From: Paeniglutamicibacter quisquiliarum
GTDB taxonomy: Bacteria; Actinomycetota; Actinomycetes; Actinomycetales; Micrococcaceae
Direction of reading: 5' to 3'
DNA: 64,000 nucleotides
Assembly (NCBI RefSeq): GCF_019084045.1
Contig: NZ_JAHRED010000001.1
Span: forward strand, 248,001-312,000
Made by a program: the position numbers and the translations under genes. This document shows positions 7,722 through 15,815 of the stretch, piece by piece. The first letter of the stretch is position 1; each line of letters opens with the position of its first letter. The notes beneath the pieces were generated by a model. That model was not told where the DNA came from. It made no database searches and saw nothing but the letters and a program-made list of their open reading frames with translations.

Positions 7722-8903
7722 TTACTGCCCGCCCAGTCCCGCGCGCTGTGGTGCGCCCAGCACCAGCCGGTCCACCAGATACTTTTCGAGAACTTCCGCG
7801 TCGGGGGTGAATCCAAGGCCCGGGGTGTCGGGAAGCTCCACGGTTGCCCGGGCCGCATGCAGGGGATGAAGTTGCTCGTCCCAAACTAGCAGCGGGAATT
7901 CCAGTTCGACCTCGCCGGGCATCGCGGCAATGAACTGCGCAGTGGCCACTTGGGCGGGACCGTAGTAGAAGCAATGCGGCACCACCACGGCCGCGTCGGT
8001 GCGGGGTCGCAGGTAGTGCAGCATGGAGCTGAACCCGCCGATCTTTCCGATGCTCGGTTGGCCAACCCCCAGCGCTCCCGCGGCAAGCGCGGCATCCAAT
8101 GCCAGGGTGCCGGAGGCGTTCTCGCCGCCGGCCAGCGCGATCCCCCTGGCGTTCAACCGGCGATGGCCCTCGACGTCGTCCGGCGGCCACAGGGGTTCCT
8201 CCAGCCAGCGCAGGTTCAGCGGCAGGAACGAGTCGATGGCGTCCGCCGCGTCGGTTTCATTCCACCGGCAGTTGACGTCCACCATCAGCGGGGCGTCGGC
8301 TCCCGCCTGTGTGCGGGCCGCGGCAATGGCCGGGTAGCTGGACTCGTGCAGCTTGAAGGCCTCGAAGCCCAGCTGCTGCGCGCGGGAAATCTGCCGGGCC
8401 ACCTCGGCCGGGTCTTCCCCGTAATGCACCAGGCTCGCGTAGGCCCGGATGCTGTTCCGGGCCTCGGGGTTGAGCACTTGCCGCAGCGGCTTGCCGGCGA
8501 TCTGCGCCTTGATGTCCCACAACGCGATGTCGAGGGCGGAAATGGCATAGAGGACCGGGCCGGTGCGGCCGAAGGCATGGAAGGCCCGTTGCGCCTGGTC
8601 GTTGAGCGCTTCCGGATCCACGGGCTTGTTCAGATAGAACGGGGCGACGAGCGATTCGAGGGCGGCCCAGGTGACGTCGTTGACCTTGTGCCCGAAGGCC
8701 TCTCCCCAGCCAACCAACCCTTCAGTGGTGCCGACCTTCACCATGAGCGATTCCATGGACGAGAAGGTGCGCGAGGAGGCGTTGAATTCGTCGATGCTCT
8801 CGTTTCCGGGCTCTGCGCTGCGGGCCGCGTTGAAGGGCATGCGCACCCGGAGCAGCTCCACCGACTCAATGAATTGTTCCGGTCGTGGATCTGTCTCTGG
8901 CAT
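7722..8903 (-). CDS. mandelate racemase/muconate lactonizing enzyme family protein
   Basis: 393 residues, enolase superfamily. The capping domain is followed by barrel motifs FKLHES (the K-x-K position reads K-L-H), VDVNCRW (first metal Asp), EEPLWPPDD (Glu ligand), GGENASG (third ligand) and PHCFYYGP with a His base. Replacement of the second Lys by His is known in some acid-sugar dehydratases but not in glucarate or talarate dehydratases, so the substrate is probably a different aldonate/aldarate. I start at MPETDPRP with GGAG upstream rather than 32 codons earlier. It is followed by glycerate kinase, so its product probably ends as glycerate. Confidence 0.85.
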   Translation of the reverse strand: MPETDPRPEQFIESVELLRVRMPFNAARSAEPGNESIDEFNASSRTFSSMESLMVKVGTTEGLVGWGEAFGHKVNDVTWAALESLVAPFYLNKPVDPEALNDQAQRAFHAFGRTGPVLYAISALDIALWDIKAQIAGKPLRQVLNPEARNSIRAYASLVHYGEDPAEVARQISRAQQLGFEAFKLHESSYPAIAAARTQAGADAPLMVDVNCRWNETDAADAIDSFLPLNLRWLEEPLWPPDDVEGHRRLNARGIALAGGENASGTLALDAALAAGALGVGQPSIGKIGGFSSMLHYLRPRTDAAVVVPHCFYYGPAQVATAQFIAAMPGEVELEFPLLVWDEQLHPLHAARATVELPDTPGLGFTPDAEVLEKYLVDRLVLGAPQRAGLGGQ

Positions 8904-9144
8904 GGGGAAGGCTCCAAGTGAAGGATGGGTTTTGCGGGGCAGATTGCCGGGCGGAGATGGGTGCATCCCACACCACCCGAATATAGGGTCGGGCCCCACT
9001 GCTGTCTAGGACCAAATGTGGATGGGTTGATGCCATAAAGGCATGGGCGACAATCCGGGCCCCGGATTGCTTTGTCCAGTAGGGGCAAAAGCGGGTTCGG
9101 GGCGGCCCCGCGGGCCGGAAAGGTGAATGTTCGCCCCGGGAATT

Positions 9145-9156
9145 CACCCTAGGGTG
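9145..9156. repeat. 12-bp perfect palindrome CACCCTAGGGTG
   Basis: It lies just upstream of the -35 of the sugar-permease operon, in the 398-bp divergent gap 8904-9301. It may be an activator or repressor site. The rest of that gap holds the permease promoter and LacI operator on the right side, and presumably the unseen promoter of the enolase gene on the left. Confidence 0.4.
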
Positions 9157-9157
9157 T

Positions 9158-9212
9158 TTGACGTCACATCGTGCTGCGTTTAGTGTTGATGCAACCCCGG
9201 AAACCGCTTTCC
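9158..9212 (+). promoter_or_regulatory. promoter and LacI-type operator of the permease operon
   Basis: TTGACG (9158-9163), a 17-bp spacer and TAGTGT (9181-9186) form a promoter. The operator GGAAACCGCTTTCC (9199-9212), with the central CG typical of LacI-family sites, covers the expected transcription start and would block initiation. Near-identical operators occur at 21208-21221 and 22428-22441, next to the LacI gene, which makes this a likely target of that regulator. Confidence 0.8.
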
Positions 9213-9301
9213 CAAATCAGGAGGCCGTGCATGTCGAACGTCCATCTTCCGCTCTGCAGGGCCGCTGTTCCTGCCCGCGGCACCAAAACAAAGGCAGGTT
9301 C

Positions 9302-10243
9302 ATGAGTGCGCTCGGAGAACTCTCCCGGCTGAAGACGAGTCCCGGCCGGGGCAAGACCAAGATCAAGATCAAGCACAAGGACAACAAGGCCGCCTACTGG
9401 TTCCTGTTGCCCTGGTTGGTCGGGCTGGTGGCCATCACCATCGGACCCATGTTCATGTCGCTGTACCTCTCCTTCACCGACTACAACCTGCTGCAGGCCC
9501 CGGTGTGGAGCGGCTTCGAGAACATCGTGCGGATGATGGAGGACGCCCGGCTCCACAACTCGCTGAAGGTCACCTTCATCTACGTGCTGGTGGGCGTTCC
9601 GCTCCAGCTGGCGCTGGCCCTGGGCGTGGCAATGCTGCTGGACCGGGGGATGCGCGGCCTGGCCATCTACCGCTCGATCTTCTACCTGCCCTCGCTGCTC
9701 GGATCCTCCGTGGCCATCGCCGTGCTGTGGAAGCAGATCTTCGGCACCAGCGGCCTGGTCAACCAGTTCCTGGCCATGGTCGGGATCCAGGGACCGGGCT
9801 GGATCTCTGACCCCAACACCGCGTTGGGCACCCTGATCCTGCTCAACGTGTGGACCTTCGGCTCGCCCATGATCATCTTCCTGGCCGCCCTGCGCCAGGT
9901 GCCGGTGATGTACTACGAGGCCTCGTCGATCGACGGCGCGTCCAAGTTCCGCCAGTTCATCACCATCACGCTGCCGATGATCAGTCCGATCATCTTCTTC
10001 AACCTGGTCCTCCAGGTCATCGGGGCCTTCCAGTCCTTCACCCAGGCCTTCATCGTCTCCGGCGGCAAGGGCGGGCCCTCCGACTCCACCATGTTCTTCA
10101 CGCTCTACCTCTACCAGCAGGGCTTCGGACGATTCGACATGGGCTACGCCTCGGCCATTGCCTGGCTGCTCGTGGTCATTGTCGGCGCGTTCACGGCCAT
10201 CAACTTCCTAGCTTCAAAGTATTGGGTGTTCTACGATGACTGA
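9302..10243 (+). CDS. sugar ABC transporter permease (MalF/UgpA type)
   Basis: 313 residues with about six membrane segments, beginning with YWFLLPWLVGLVAITIGPM at about 35-53. The cytoplasmic loop EASSIDGASKFRQFITITLP is the EAA motif that docks to the ATPase. It forms half of the channel of a CUT1-type carbohydrate importer with the next gene. The start MSALGEL follows AAAGGCAGG. No binding protein or ATPase gene is adjacent; a candidate binding protein with the same operator lies at 22.5 kb, and the ATPase may be a shared MsmK-type protein elsewhere. The operon also carries a Gfo/Idh oxidoreductase and an epimerase, so the imported sugar may be oxidised directly. Confidence 0.92.
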   Translation: MSALGELSRLKTSPGRGKTKIKIKHKDNKAAYWFLLPWLVGLVAITIGPMFMSLYLSFTDYNLLQAPVWSGFENIVRMMEDARLHNSLKVTFIYVLVGVPLQLALALGVAMLLDRGMRGLAIYRSIFYLPSLLGSSVAIAVLWKQIFGTSGLVNQFLAMVGIQGPGWISDPNTALGTLILLNVWTFGSPMIIFLAALRQVPVMYYEASSIDGASKFRQFITITLPMISPIIFFNLVLQVIGAFQSFTQAFIVSGGKGGPSDSTMFFTLYLYQQGFGRFDMGYASAIAWLLVVIVGAFTAINFLASKYWVFYDD

Positions 10244-11231
10244 GCAAATCAAATCCCCGGTCACCGATGACCGGAAGGCGGCCACCGGCACGGACGAGGA
10301 ATTCGAACTGATCGCAGCCCAAGCCGCGCTGGATGAGGAACGGCTGCCGCGCGAACAGCGCAACCGGCTGCGCGCCCTGCGGCGCCGGGAGCGGAAAGCC
10401 AAGTGGTCGGTGGCCAGGTCGCTGCTCAAGCACCTGATGATCATCGCCGTTGCGGCGGTGATGATCTACCCGCTGCTGTGGATGGTGGTCAGCTCGCTGC
10501 GACCCACCGACGTGATCTTCCGCGAACCGGGCCTGTTCCTGCAAACCTTCCAGTGGGAGAACTACGCCGAGGGCTGGACCGCGCTCTCGCACCCCTTCGG
10601 GCACTTCATGCTCAACTCCGCGATCGTGGTGCTCGGCTCCATCATCGGCAACCTGGTCTCCTGCTCCATGGCCGCCTACGCCTTTGCCCGGCTCGAGTTC
10701 AGGTTCAAGGGCCTGTTCTTCGCGATCATGCTGATGACCATCATGCTGCCGATCCACGTGATCATCGTGCCGCAGTACATCATGTTCTCCCAGCTCGGCT
10801 GGGTGAACACCTTCCTGCCGCTGATCGTGCCCAAGCTCTTGGCCACCGACGCCTTCTTCATCTTCCTGATGGTGCAGTTCATCCGCGGCATCCCGCGGGA
10901 CATCGACGAGGCGGCACGCATCGACGGCGCCGGCCACCCGCGGATCTTCCTGCAGGTCATCCTGCCGCTGATGGTCCCGGCGCTGGCCACCACCACCATC
11001 TTCACCTTCATCTGGACCTGGAGCGACTTCTTCTCCTCGCTGATCTACCTGACCGACCCCGACATGTTCACCGTCCCGGTGGCGCTGCGCGCCTTCGTCG
11101 ACGCCACCAGCGAATCGAACTGGGGAGCGCTCTTCGCGATGTCGATCGTGACCCTGCTGCCGGTGTTCATCGCCTTCGTCCTGGGCCAGAAGTTCCTGGT
11201 CAAGGGCATCGCCACCACGGGCATGAAATAA
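10236..11231 (+). CDS. carbohydrate ABC transporter permease (MalG type)
   Basis: 331 residues, overlapping the upstream permease by 8 bp, which implies translational coupling. A charged N-terminal region of about 60 residues, longer than usual and rich in Glu/Arg, precedes six membrane segments starting LLKHLMIIAVAAVMIYPLLW. The EAA loop EAARIDGAGHPRIFLQVILP is intact. It pairs with the preceding MalF-type subunit to form the translocation pore of a sugar importer. Confidence 0.92.
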   Translation: MTEQIKSPVTDDRKAATGTDEEFELIAAQAALDEERLPREQRNRLRALRRRERKAKWSVARSLLKHLMIIAVAAVMIYPLLWMVVSSLRPTDVIFREPGLFLQTFQWENYAEGWTALSHPFGHFMLNSAIVVLGSIIGNLVSCSMAAYAFARLEFRFKGLFFAIMLMTIMLPIHVIIVPQYIMFSQLGWVNTFLPLIVPKLLATDAFFIFLMVQFIRGIPRDIDEAARIDGAGHPRIFLQVILPLMVPALATTTIFTFIWTWSDFFSSLIYLTDPDMFTVPVALRAFVDATSESNWGALFAMSIVTLLPVFIAFVLGQKFLVKGIATTGMK

Positions 11232-11281
11232 CCACCAGCATCCCTGAACCACCGAGCGAATCACTGAGGAAAGGCCAGCAC

Positions 11282-12661
11282 GTGCAATTCGAGGACACCA
11301 GCCAGGCACGAAGCCGCTACGGAATCGTCGGCACCGGCAACCGGTGCGAGATGTACATCCACGCGATCCTGGGCGAGCACGCCGACGTGGCCGAACTCGT
11401 CGGCCTGTGCGACACCAATCCCGGGCGCCTGGAATACTTCGAGGACCTCATCGAGCAAAGCTACGGCGAAAAGGTCGAGGGCTTTGCCCCGGAGGAACTG
11501 GCGGAGTTCATCCGGGAGAAAAGCATCGACCGGCTGATCGTGACCAGCCCCGACTTCACCCACGCCCAGGTCATCTGCACCGCGCTCGAGGCGGGCGCCG
11601 ACGTCGTGGTGGAAAAACCGCTGACGATCAATGCCGAGGATGCCCGCCGCATCACCGATACCGTCCGGGAAACCGGGCGCAGCGTGATCGTGACGTTCAA
11701 CTACCGCTACTCGCCGCGGAACACCGCGCTGAAGAAGGCGCTGTTGGAGGGACGGATCGGGACGGTCACCTCGGTGGACTTCACCTGGATGCTGGATACC
11801 GTCCACGGGGCCGACTACTTCCGGCGCTGGCACCGGCAGAAGGCGAACTCCGGCGGCCTGCTCATCCACAAGTCCAGCCACCACTTCGACCTGGTCAACT
11901 GGTGGCTGGACGATGCGCCCGAGCGCGTCTACGCTGCAGGCTCCCTGGCCTTCTACGGACCGGGGAACGCCGAGGCGCGCGGGCAGCACCGCGAGCACTG
12001 GCGGGGGACCTTCGACGGCTCGGAGGCCGACCCATTCGCCCTTGACCTGCGCAGCGACCCACGACTGAAGGGCCTCTACCTGGACAACGAGCACCTCGAC
12101 GGATACCGGCGCGACCAGGACGTTTTCAGCGGCGAGATCGACATCGAGGACAACCTGGCACTCACGGTGACCTATGCCCGCGGGGCGCTGCTGTCCTATT
12201 CGCTCAACGCCCACAGCCCCTGGGAGGGCTACCGGGTCTGCATCAACGGCACCGAGGGGCGGCTCGAGCTGGACGTTGTCGAGCGCGCCGCGGTGCTCCC
12301 GGCTGTAGGAGGATCCCCGGTTGACCCCTCGGTCTCGGTGGACGGCCAGGACTCGCTGGTGCGCCGCCGCGGGGAGCAGCTGGTGCTGCAGCGGCACTGG
12401 GAGGCAGCCCAGGAGCTGGAAATCGTCAACGGCGAGGGAAGCCACGGCGGCGGGGACAAGCTCCTGCTCGCCGACATCTTCCGCGGTGCCGTCCAGGACG
12501 AGTACGCCCGTCCCGCGGGCCTGGGTGACGGGGTCGCTGCCATCGCCGTGGGCATCGCCGGCAACGAGTCCCTGCGCCTCGGATTACCCATCCAGGTAGC
12601 GGACCTCGGGCTGGAGCTGGGCACGGCGGACGTCGCGCACGCGGTTCCGGCCGGGCGGTAG
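11282..12661 (+). CDS. Gfo/Idh/MocA family oxidoreductase
   Basis: 459 residues from a GTG start preceded by GAGGAAAGG (11266-11274). The N-terminal Rossmann fold has RYGIVGTGNR, and VVVEKPLTINAEDA is the conserved EKP motif whose Lys acts in catalysis. The C-terminal sheet domain contains LLIHKSSHHFDLVNWW, which supplies the catalytic His/Asp neighbourhood. Enzymes of this family oxidise or reduce sugar carbons with NAD(P). At 459 residues it is longer than the typical 330-390, with an insertion around residues 230-290. It follows the permeases by 50 bp in the same operon. Confidence 0.88.
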   Translation: MQFEDTSQARSRYGIVGTGNRCEMYIHAILGEHADVAELVGLCDTNPGRLEYFEDLIEQSYGEKVEGFAPEELAEFIREKSIDRLIVTSPDFTHAQVICTALEAGADVVVEKPLTINAEDARRITDTVRETGRSVIVTFNYRYSPRNTALKKALLEGRIGTVTSVDFTWMLDTVHGADYFRRWHRQKANSGGLLIHKSSHHFDLVNWWLDDAPERVYAAGSLAFYGPGNAEARGQHREHWRGTFDGSEADPFALDLRSDPRLKGLYLDNEHLDGYRRDQDVFSGEIDIEDNLALTVTYARGALLSYSLNAHSPWEGYRVCINGTEGRLELDVVERAAVLPAVGGSPVDPSVSVDGQDSLVRRRGEQLVLQRHWEAAQELEIVNGEGSHGGGDKLLLADIFRGAVQDEYARPAGLGDGVAAIAVGIAGNESLRLGLPIQVADLGLELGTADVAHAVPAGR

Positions 12662-12671
12662 GCTGACGGAC

Positions 12672-13598
12672 ATGGGAAATACCGAACACATTCTGGTCAC
12701 CGGCGGCTCGGGACGACTCGGACGCAGCGTTGTCCAAGGGCTGCTTGCAGCCGGCCACGCCGTCACCTCCGTAGACCAACGCCTGCCCGAGGCCCCGGAG
12801 CCCGGGGCAAACTACCTCTCGGTCGACCTGATGGACACCGAGCAGACCCTCGAGGCCTTCGCCTCGGTCCGCCCGGATGCCGTCATCTCGCTGGCCGCGA
12901 TCGCCGTGCCGTTCAGTGCCCCGGAGGCGGTGATCCTGAAGACCAACGCGACCATCGCCCACAACGTAGCATCCGCCGCGCTGGAGGCGGGGTGCACCAG
13001 GATCGTGCTGGCCTCCAGCCCCACCGTCATTGGCTACGGGGCGCCCGCCGGCTGGCTGCCCGAACGCTTCCCGCTGGACGAGGACACCCCGACCCTGCCG
13101 TGGAACGCCTACGGGCTCTCCAAGCTGGTGGCCGAACAGGTCGCCGCGATGTTTGCCGCGGCCCGCGGCAACGAGGCACGGTTCGCCTCCTTCCGCCCCT
13201 GCTACGTGATTGCCCCCGAGGAATGGGAGGGCGCTCCCACCCAGCAGGGCCACACCGTCACCGAACGGCTTCAGGATCCGGACCTCGCTGCACCGTCGCT
13301 GTTCAACTACGTCGATGCGCGGGATGTCACAGACTTCCTGTTGCTGCTGCTGGGGAAGATGGACAAGATCGAGAACGGCTCGACCTTCTTCGTCGGCGCC
13401 GCGGACGCGCTGGCCACGCGCCCGTTGAGCGAGCTGGTGCCGCGCTATGTTCGGGGCAGCGAGGAGAAGGCCGCGGTGTTGTCGGGAACCTCCCCGGCGT
13501 TCAGCATCGAGCGTGCCCGCACAGTCCTAGGCTGGGAGCCCAAGCGCAGCTGGCGCACCGAACTGGTCAACCAGCCCGAACCGGTGCACGGAGCCTGA
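12672..13598 (+). CDS. NAD-dependent epimerase/dehydratase family protein
   Basis: 308 residues, extended short-chain dehydrogenase fold. The N-terminal VTGGSGRLGRSV binds the dinucleotide, LAAIAVPFSAPE covers the first part of the active site, and YGLSKLVAEQ carries the catalytic Tyr-x-x-x-Lys. Family members epimerise or oxidise sugars, including uronate dehydrogenases. Linkage to the sugar permeases and a Gfo/Idh oxidoreductase fits a dehydrogenase or epimerase acting on the imported sugar. It is the last gene of the operon, 10 bp after the preceding stop, and is followed by a strong hairpin. Confidence 0.85.
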   Translation: MGNTEHILVTGGSGRLGRSVVQGLLAAGHAVTSVDQRLPEAPEPGANYLSVDLMDTEQTLEAFASVRPDAVISLAAIAVPFSAPEAVILKTNATIAHNVASAALEAGCTRIVLASSPTVIGYGAPAGWLPERFPLDEDTPTLPWNAYGLSKLVAEQVAAMFAAARGNEARFASFRPCYVIAPEEWEGAPTQQGHTVTERLQDPDLAAPSLFNYVDARDVTDFLLLLLGKMDKIENGSTFFVGAADALATRPLSELVPRYVRGSEEKAAVLSGTSPAFSIERARTVLGWEPKRSWRTELVNQPEPVHGA

Positions 13599-13616
13599 GA
13601 ACCGGGAACGACAGGT

Positions 13617-13660
13617 AGGCACGTGGCTGCCGCCCCCAGCGGGCGGTGGCCACGTGCCTT
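13617..13660 (+). terminator. terminator of the permease operon
   Basis: A 19-bp stem (13617-13635 with 13641-13659, two mismatches) closes on a 5-nt loop, 19 bp after the epimerase stop. Only a short T-rich tail follows. The region 13661-13947 shows no convincing gene. Confidence 0.8.
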
Positions 13661-13947
13661 TCCGTGTCCGGGGCGGAGGTGCCGGTCTGCAAGGGAGCGG
13701 GGTCTACCGGTAGCGAAAATTCATGCCAAGCGGTTCAGCGCTGACCGGAACGTTTGTCCAATGAACTGAACCGGTCCCGTATGGCGGAGCTCTGCGGGAG
13801 TGTCGACTCCGACTTGGAAGGCACCAAGACTGAGGTCCTCAGGATTCGGCAAGCTACCGGCCCTGATGGGGGCGGTTTATCCGATTAAGTGCGTTGAGAA
13901 CTGCTGAAACCGAGGGCATCCAAGTGTTCATCACACGTGGCGGGTGG

Positions 13948-14208
13948 CTATTTGTAAACCTCGCGGCGGTGTGCCACTCGGACCACAGTGACGATCAGAA
14001 TATCGTCAACAACGTCGTAGAGTACCCGGTAGTCTCCAACGCGAATCCGCCAAGCATTGGTTTCGCCGGCCAGTTTCTTGCATCCTGCGGGGCGGGGTTC
14101 CCGCTCAAGATCGGCAATGCCAGACAGGATGCGCCTTCGGATACCAGGGTCAAGCTTTCTGAGTTCCTTGGCTGCCGCGGTGGTAAATACAACGCGGTAA
14201 GAACTCAC
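13948..14208 (-). CDS. RelE/ParE-family toxin
   Basis: 86 residues, typical of RelE toxins, which cleave mRNA on the ribosome. The order of conserved segments fits: an N-terminal VVFTTAAAKELRKLDPGIRRRI helix pair, KKLAGETNAWRIRVGDYRVLYDV in the middle, and the C-terminal VAHRREVYK with His and Tyr at catalytic positions. It overlaps the upstream antitoxin by 4 bp (ATGA), the usual coupling that makes antitoxin first. It appears intact. Confidence 0.9.
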   Translation of the reverse strand: MSSYRVVFTTAAAKELRKLDPGIRRRILSGIADLEREPRPAGCKKLAGETNAWRIRVGDYRVLYDVVDDILIVTVVRVAHRREVYK

Positions 14209-14468
14209 GCGTCCAGCTCAGCACGCAGTTCGTTCAAGCTGATGCGCCCGCCGTCGTCAGCCGACTTGGCTGCTCGGTATTCGGCGACGTCACGAAGCAT
14301 TTCCAGTTGCTCCAGCAGCTCAAAATCCTCGGGTCCAATGAGCACAGCCGCCGGCTTGCCATTCTTGGTGATCTGCACACGTTCACGTCCATAGCTGGCA
14401 CGGCCTACGGCATCGGCGAGTCCATCGCGAAGTTCTCGAATCGTGACGGATGAGGTGATCGAGTTCAT
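14205..14468 (-). CDS. Phd/YefM-family antitoxin
   Basis: 87 residues. The N-terminal DNA-binding domain reads SVTIRELRDGLADAVGRASYGRERVQITKNGKPAAVLI, the standard Phd/YefM pattern. The C-terminal half is helical and acidic and should wrap the toxin. It neutralises the RelE-type toxin and, with it, represses the operon. A palindrome with core TGTACA, the hexamer known for YefM operators, lies 20 bp upstream of the start. Confidence 0.92.
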   Translation of the reverse strand: MNSITSSVTIRELRDGLADAVGRASYGRERVQITKNGKPAAVLIGPEDFELLEQLEMLRDVAEYRAAKSADDGGRISLNELRAELDA

Positions 14469-14485
14469 GTAACCACAATAGCACT

Positions 14486-14495
14486 TGTGTACACA
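14486..14495. promoter_or_regulatory. YefM-type operator TGTGTACACA
   Basis: A perfect 10-bp palindrome with core TGTACA (14488-14493), 18-27 bp upstream of the antitoxin ATG. Published YefM-YoeB operators carry the same TGTACA core, so conditional autoregulation by the toxin-antitoxin complex is likely. Confidence 0.75.
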
Positions 14496-14678
14496 TTCAA
14501 CACAAAGTATCTTTCGTGCAAGGCAGCGCTCGTCCAGGGGTACTGGTATTTCGCAAGGCAGGCCGTCTGCGGGTCGAAAAATGACAGGCTCTCGAAGGGG
14601 ATCATGTTGACTGCCGAGGCAGAACCGTCCGCATTCCCATGGACTTTCTTCACCGCTGCTGCCGGTTAGCGGACCCGA

Positions 14679-14710
14679 GCTGTTGCACCCCCGGGCAAGG
14701 GCGCAACAGC
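14679..14710 (-). terminator. hairpin after the five-gene operon
   Basis: Arms of 11 bp (14679-14689 with 14700-14710, one mismatch) and a 10-nt loop, 20 bp past the stop of the M24-like gene. There is no T-run. The stretch 14496-14678 on the other side has only a 62-codon open frame that I do not accept as a gene. Confidence 0.5.
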
Positions 14711-14729
14711 ATTCAGCCGTGGTTCCTTG

Positions 14730-15815
14730 TTAATGCACCAGGACAGCAGGCCGCGGGCGTCCGGCAACGTTCACGGTCGGCCAGCGCTCGTCGATGCTGA
14801 GCACCTCGAGACCGTTTTCGACCAGCAGCATGGTGTCCTCGACCTTCACGCCAGGTGCCGAGGGATTCCAGGCAAAGGCCTGCCCGGCGACGATCACGTC
14901 CTCAACTCCCGGCACCAGGCGCGGGTCGCGTCCCGCGTATCCGGTGGGTCCTCCCTGGTGGTGGCGTGTCCATTCGTCAGCGGCGAAGCCGTGGCGCGGA
15001 TATGCCTGTTGGATGACAGCCAGCAATGACTCCAGACTGATGCCGGGTCGGGTGGCGGCGAGAATGTCCGCCTCGACGGCAAGGATCGCCTCCTCGTCGC
15101 CACGCTGTCTGGCGGTGCTCGGGGTGAAGGAGACCCAGCGGGTCACGTTTGCTATCAATCCCGCGCGTCGGGCGCACAGCACCGCCATCATCCGATTGCC
15201 CACCGGGGAACCGGTCGGCAAGGGATGCCTGAAGCCCAGGCGCTGCTCGCCGGCGACCAAGACCACAAGCGGGTCGCTGCCATCGCCCACGATCCGCGCG
15301 GCGAGGCGTGCCGCGATCTCGCGCTCGGAGTCGTGTGGGGTTGCCGTCAGGAGCACGTCGGTCAATGCCCGAGCGGTGTCCGCGGACAATCGCCGATAGC
15401 GTTCCTGTTCCACGTCCAGCAGTGCCGCGCGTGCAGCGCGCAGCTCCAGTGCGACAGCATCCTCGGCCAAGACCTGGACGAAGCCGTGTTCCTTCGCTGC
15501 GCGTGCGCCGTACTCGGACAGCGACGCGTGCCAGGGCACGGACAGGATCTCCAGCCCCGGCGGGACCTCCTCGGCCACCAGGCGATCGGCCTCGTTCTCG
15601 AACACGACCAGGGCCGCCCCGTGCCGGTGAACCAGGACCTGGGCCACGGGGGCTCCGGCGAGCGAGACATGGCTGCGCGTCCCGGCCAGGAACCAGCCCA
15701 GCGCGGCGGGGGAGTCCAGCACCAGGGCGTCGGCGCCGCGCGCTTCGAGGATCGAGTGCACCCGGCGGTGCTTTTCCGCGAGCTCGGGATCGGCGAATGC
15801 CGCCGCAGTGCTCAT
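14730..15815 (-). CDS. M24 (creatinase/aminopeptidase P-fold) protein with degenerate metal site
   Basis: 361 residues with the two-domain creatinase/prolidase layout. The C-terminal pita-bread part is recognisable from FRHPLPTGSPVGNR, ANVTRWVSF, WTRHHQGGPTGY and VKVEDTMLLVENGLEVLS. The usual metal ligands are mostly lost: the Asp of the D-x-TR motif is Asn223, no Asp lies 11 residues before it, and the first Glu is Asn317 (AWNPS). Only the His near 286 and Glu327 remain. It is probably not an ordinary dinuclear-metal peptidase; creatinase itself is metal-free, so a non-peptidase hydrolase or lyase is possible. Last gene of the operon, with a 4-bp overlap with the fusion gene. Confidence 0.8.
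   Translation of the reverse strand: MSTAAAFADPELAEKHRRVHSILEARGADALVLDSPAALGWFLAGTRSHVSLAGAPVAQVLVHRHGAALVVFENEADRLVAEEVPPGLEILSVPWHASLSEYGARAAKEHGFVQVLAEDAVALELRAARAALLDVEQERYRRLSADTARALTDVLLTATPHDSEREIAARLAARIVGDGSDPLVVLVAGEQRLGFRHPLPTGSPVGNRMMAVLCARRAGLIANVTRWVSFTPSTARQRGDEEAILAVEADILAATRPGISLESLLAVIQQAYPRHGFAADEWTRHHQGGPTGYAGRDPRLVPGVEDVIVAGQAFAWNPSAPGVKVEDTMLLVENGLEVLSIDERWPTVNVAGRPRPAVLVH

Noticed and set aside
14465-14653. 62-codon minus-strand frame upstream of the antitoxin
   Set aside because: It overlaps the antitoxin start and its operator, has no recognisable domain and only a GTG start without a ribosome site. It could be a gene fragment, but I cannot support it.
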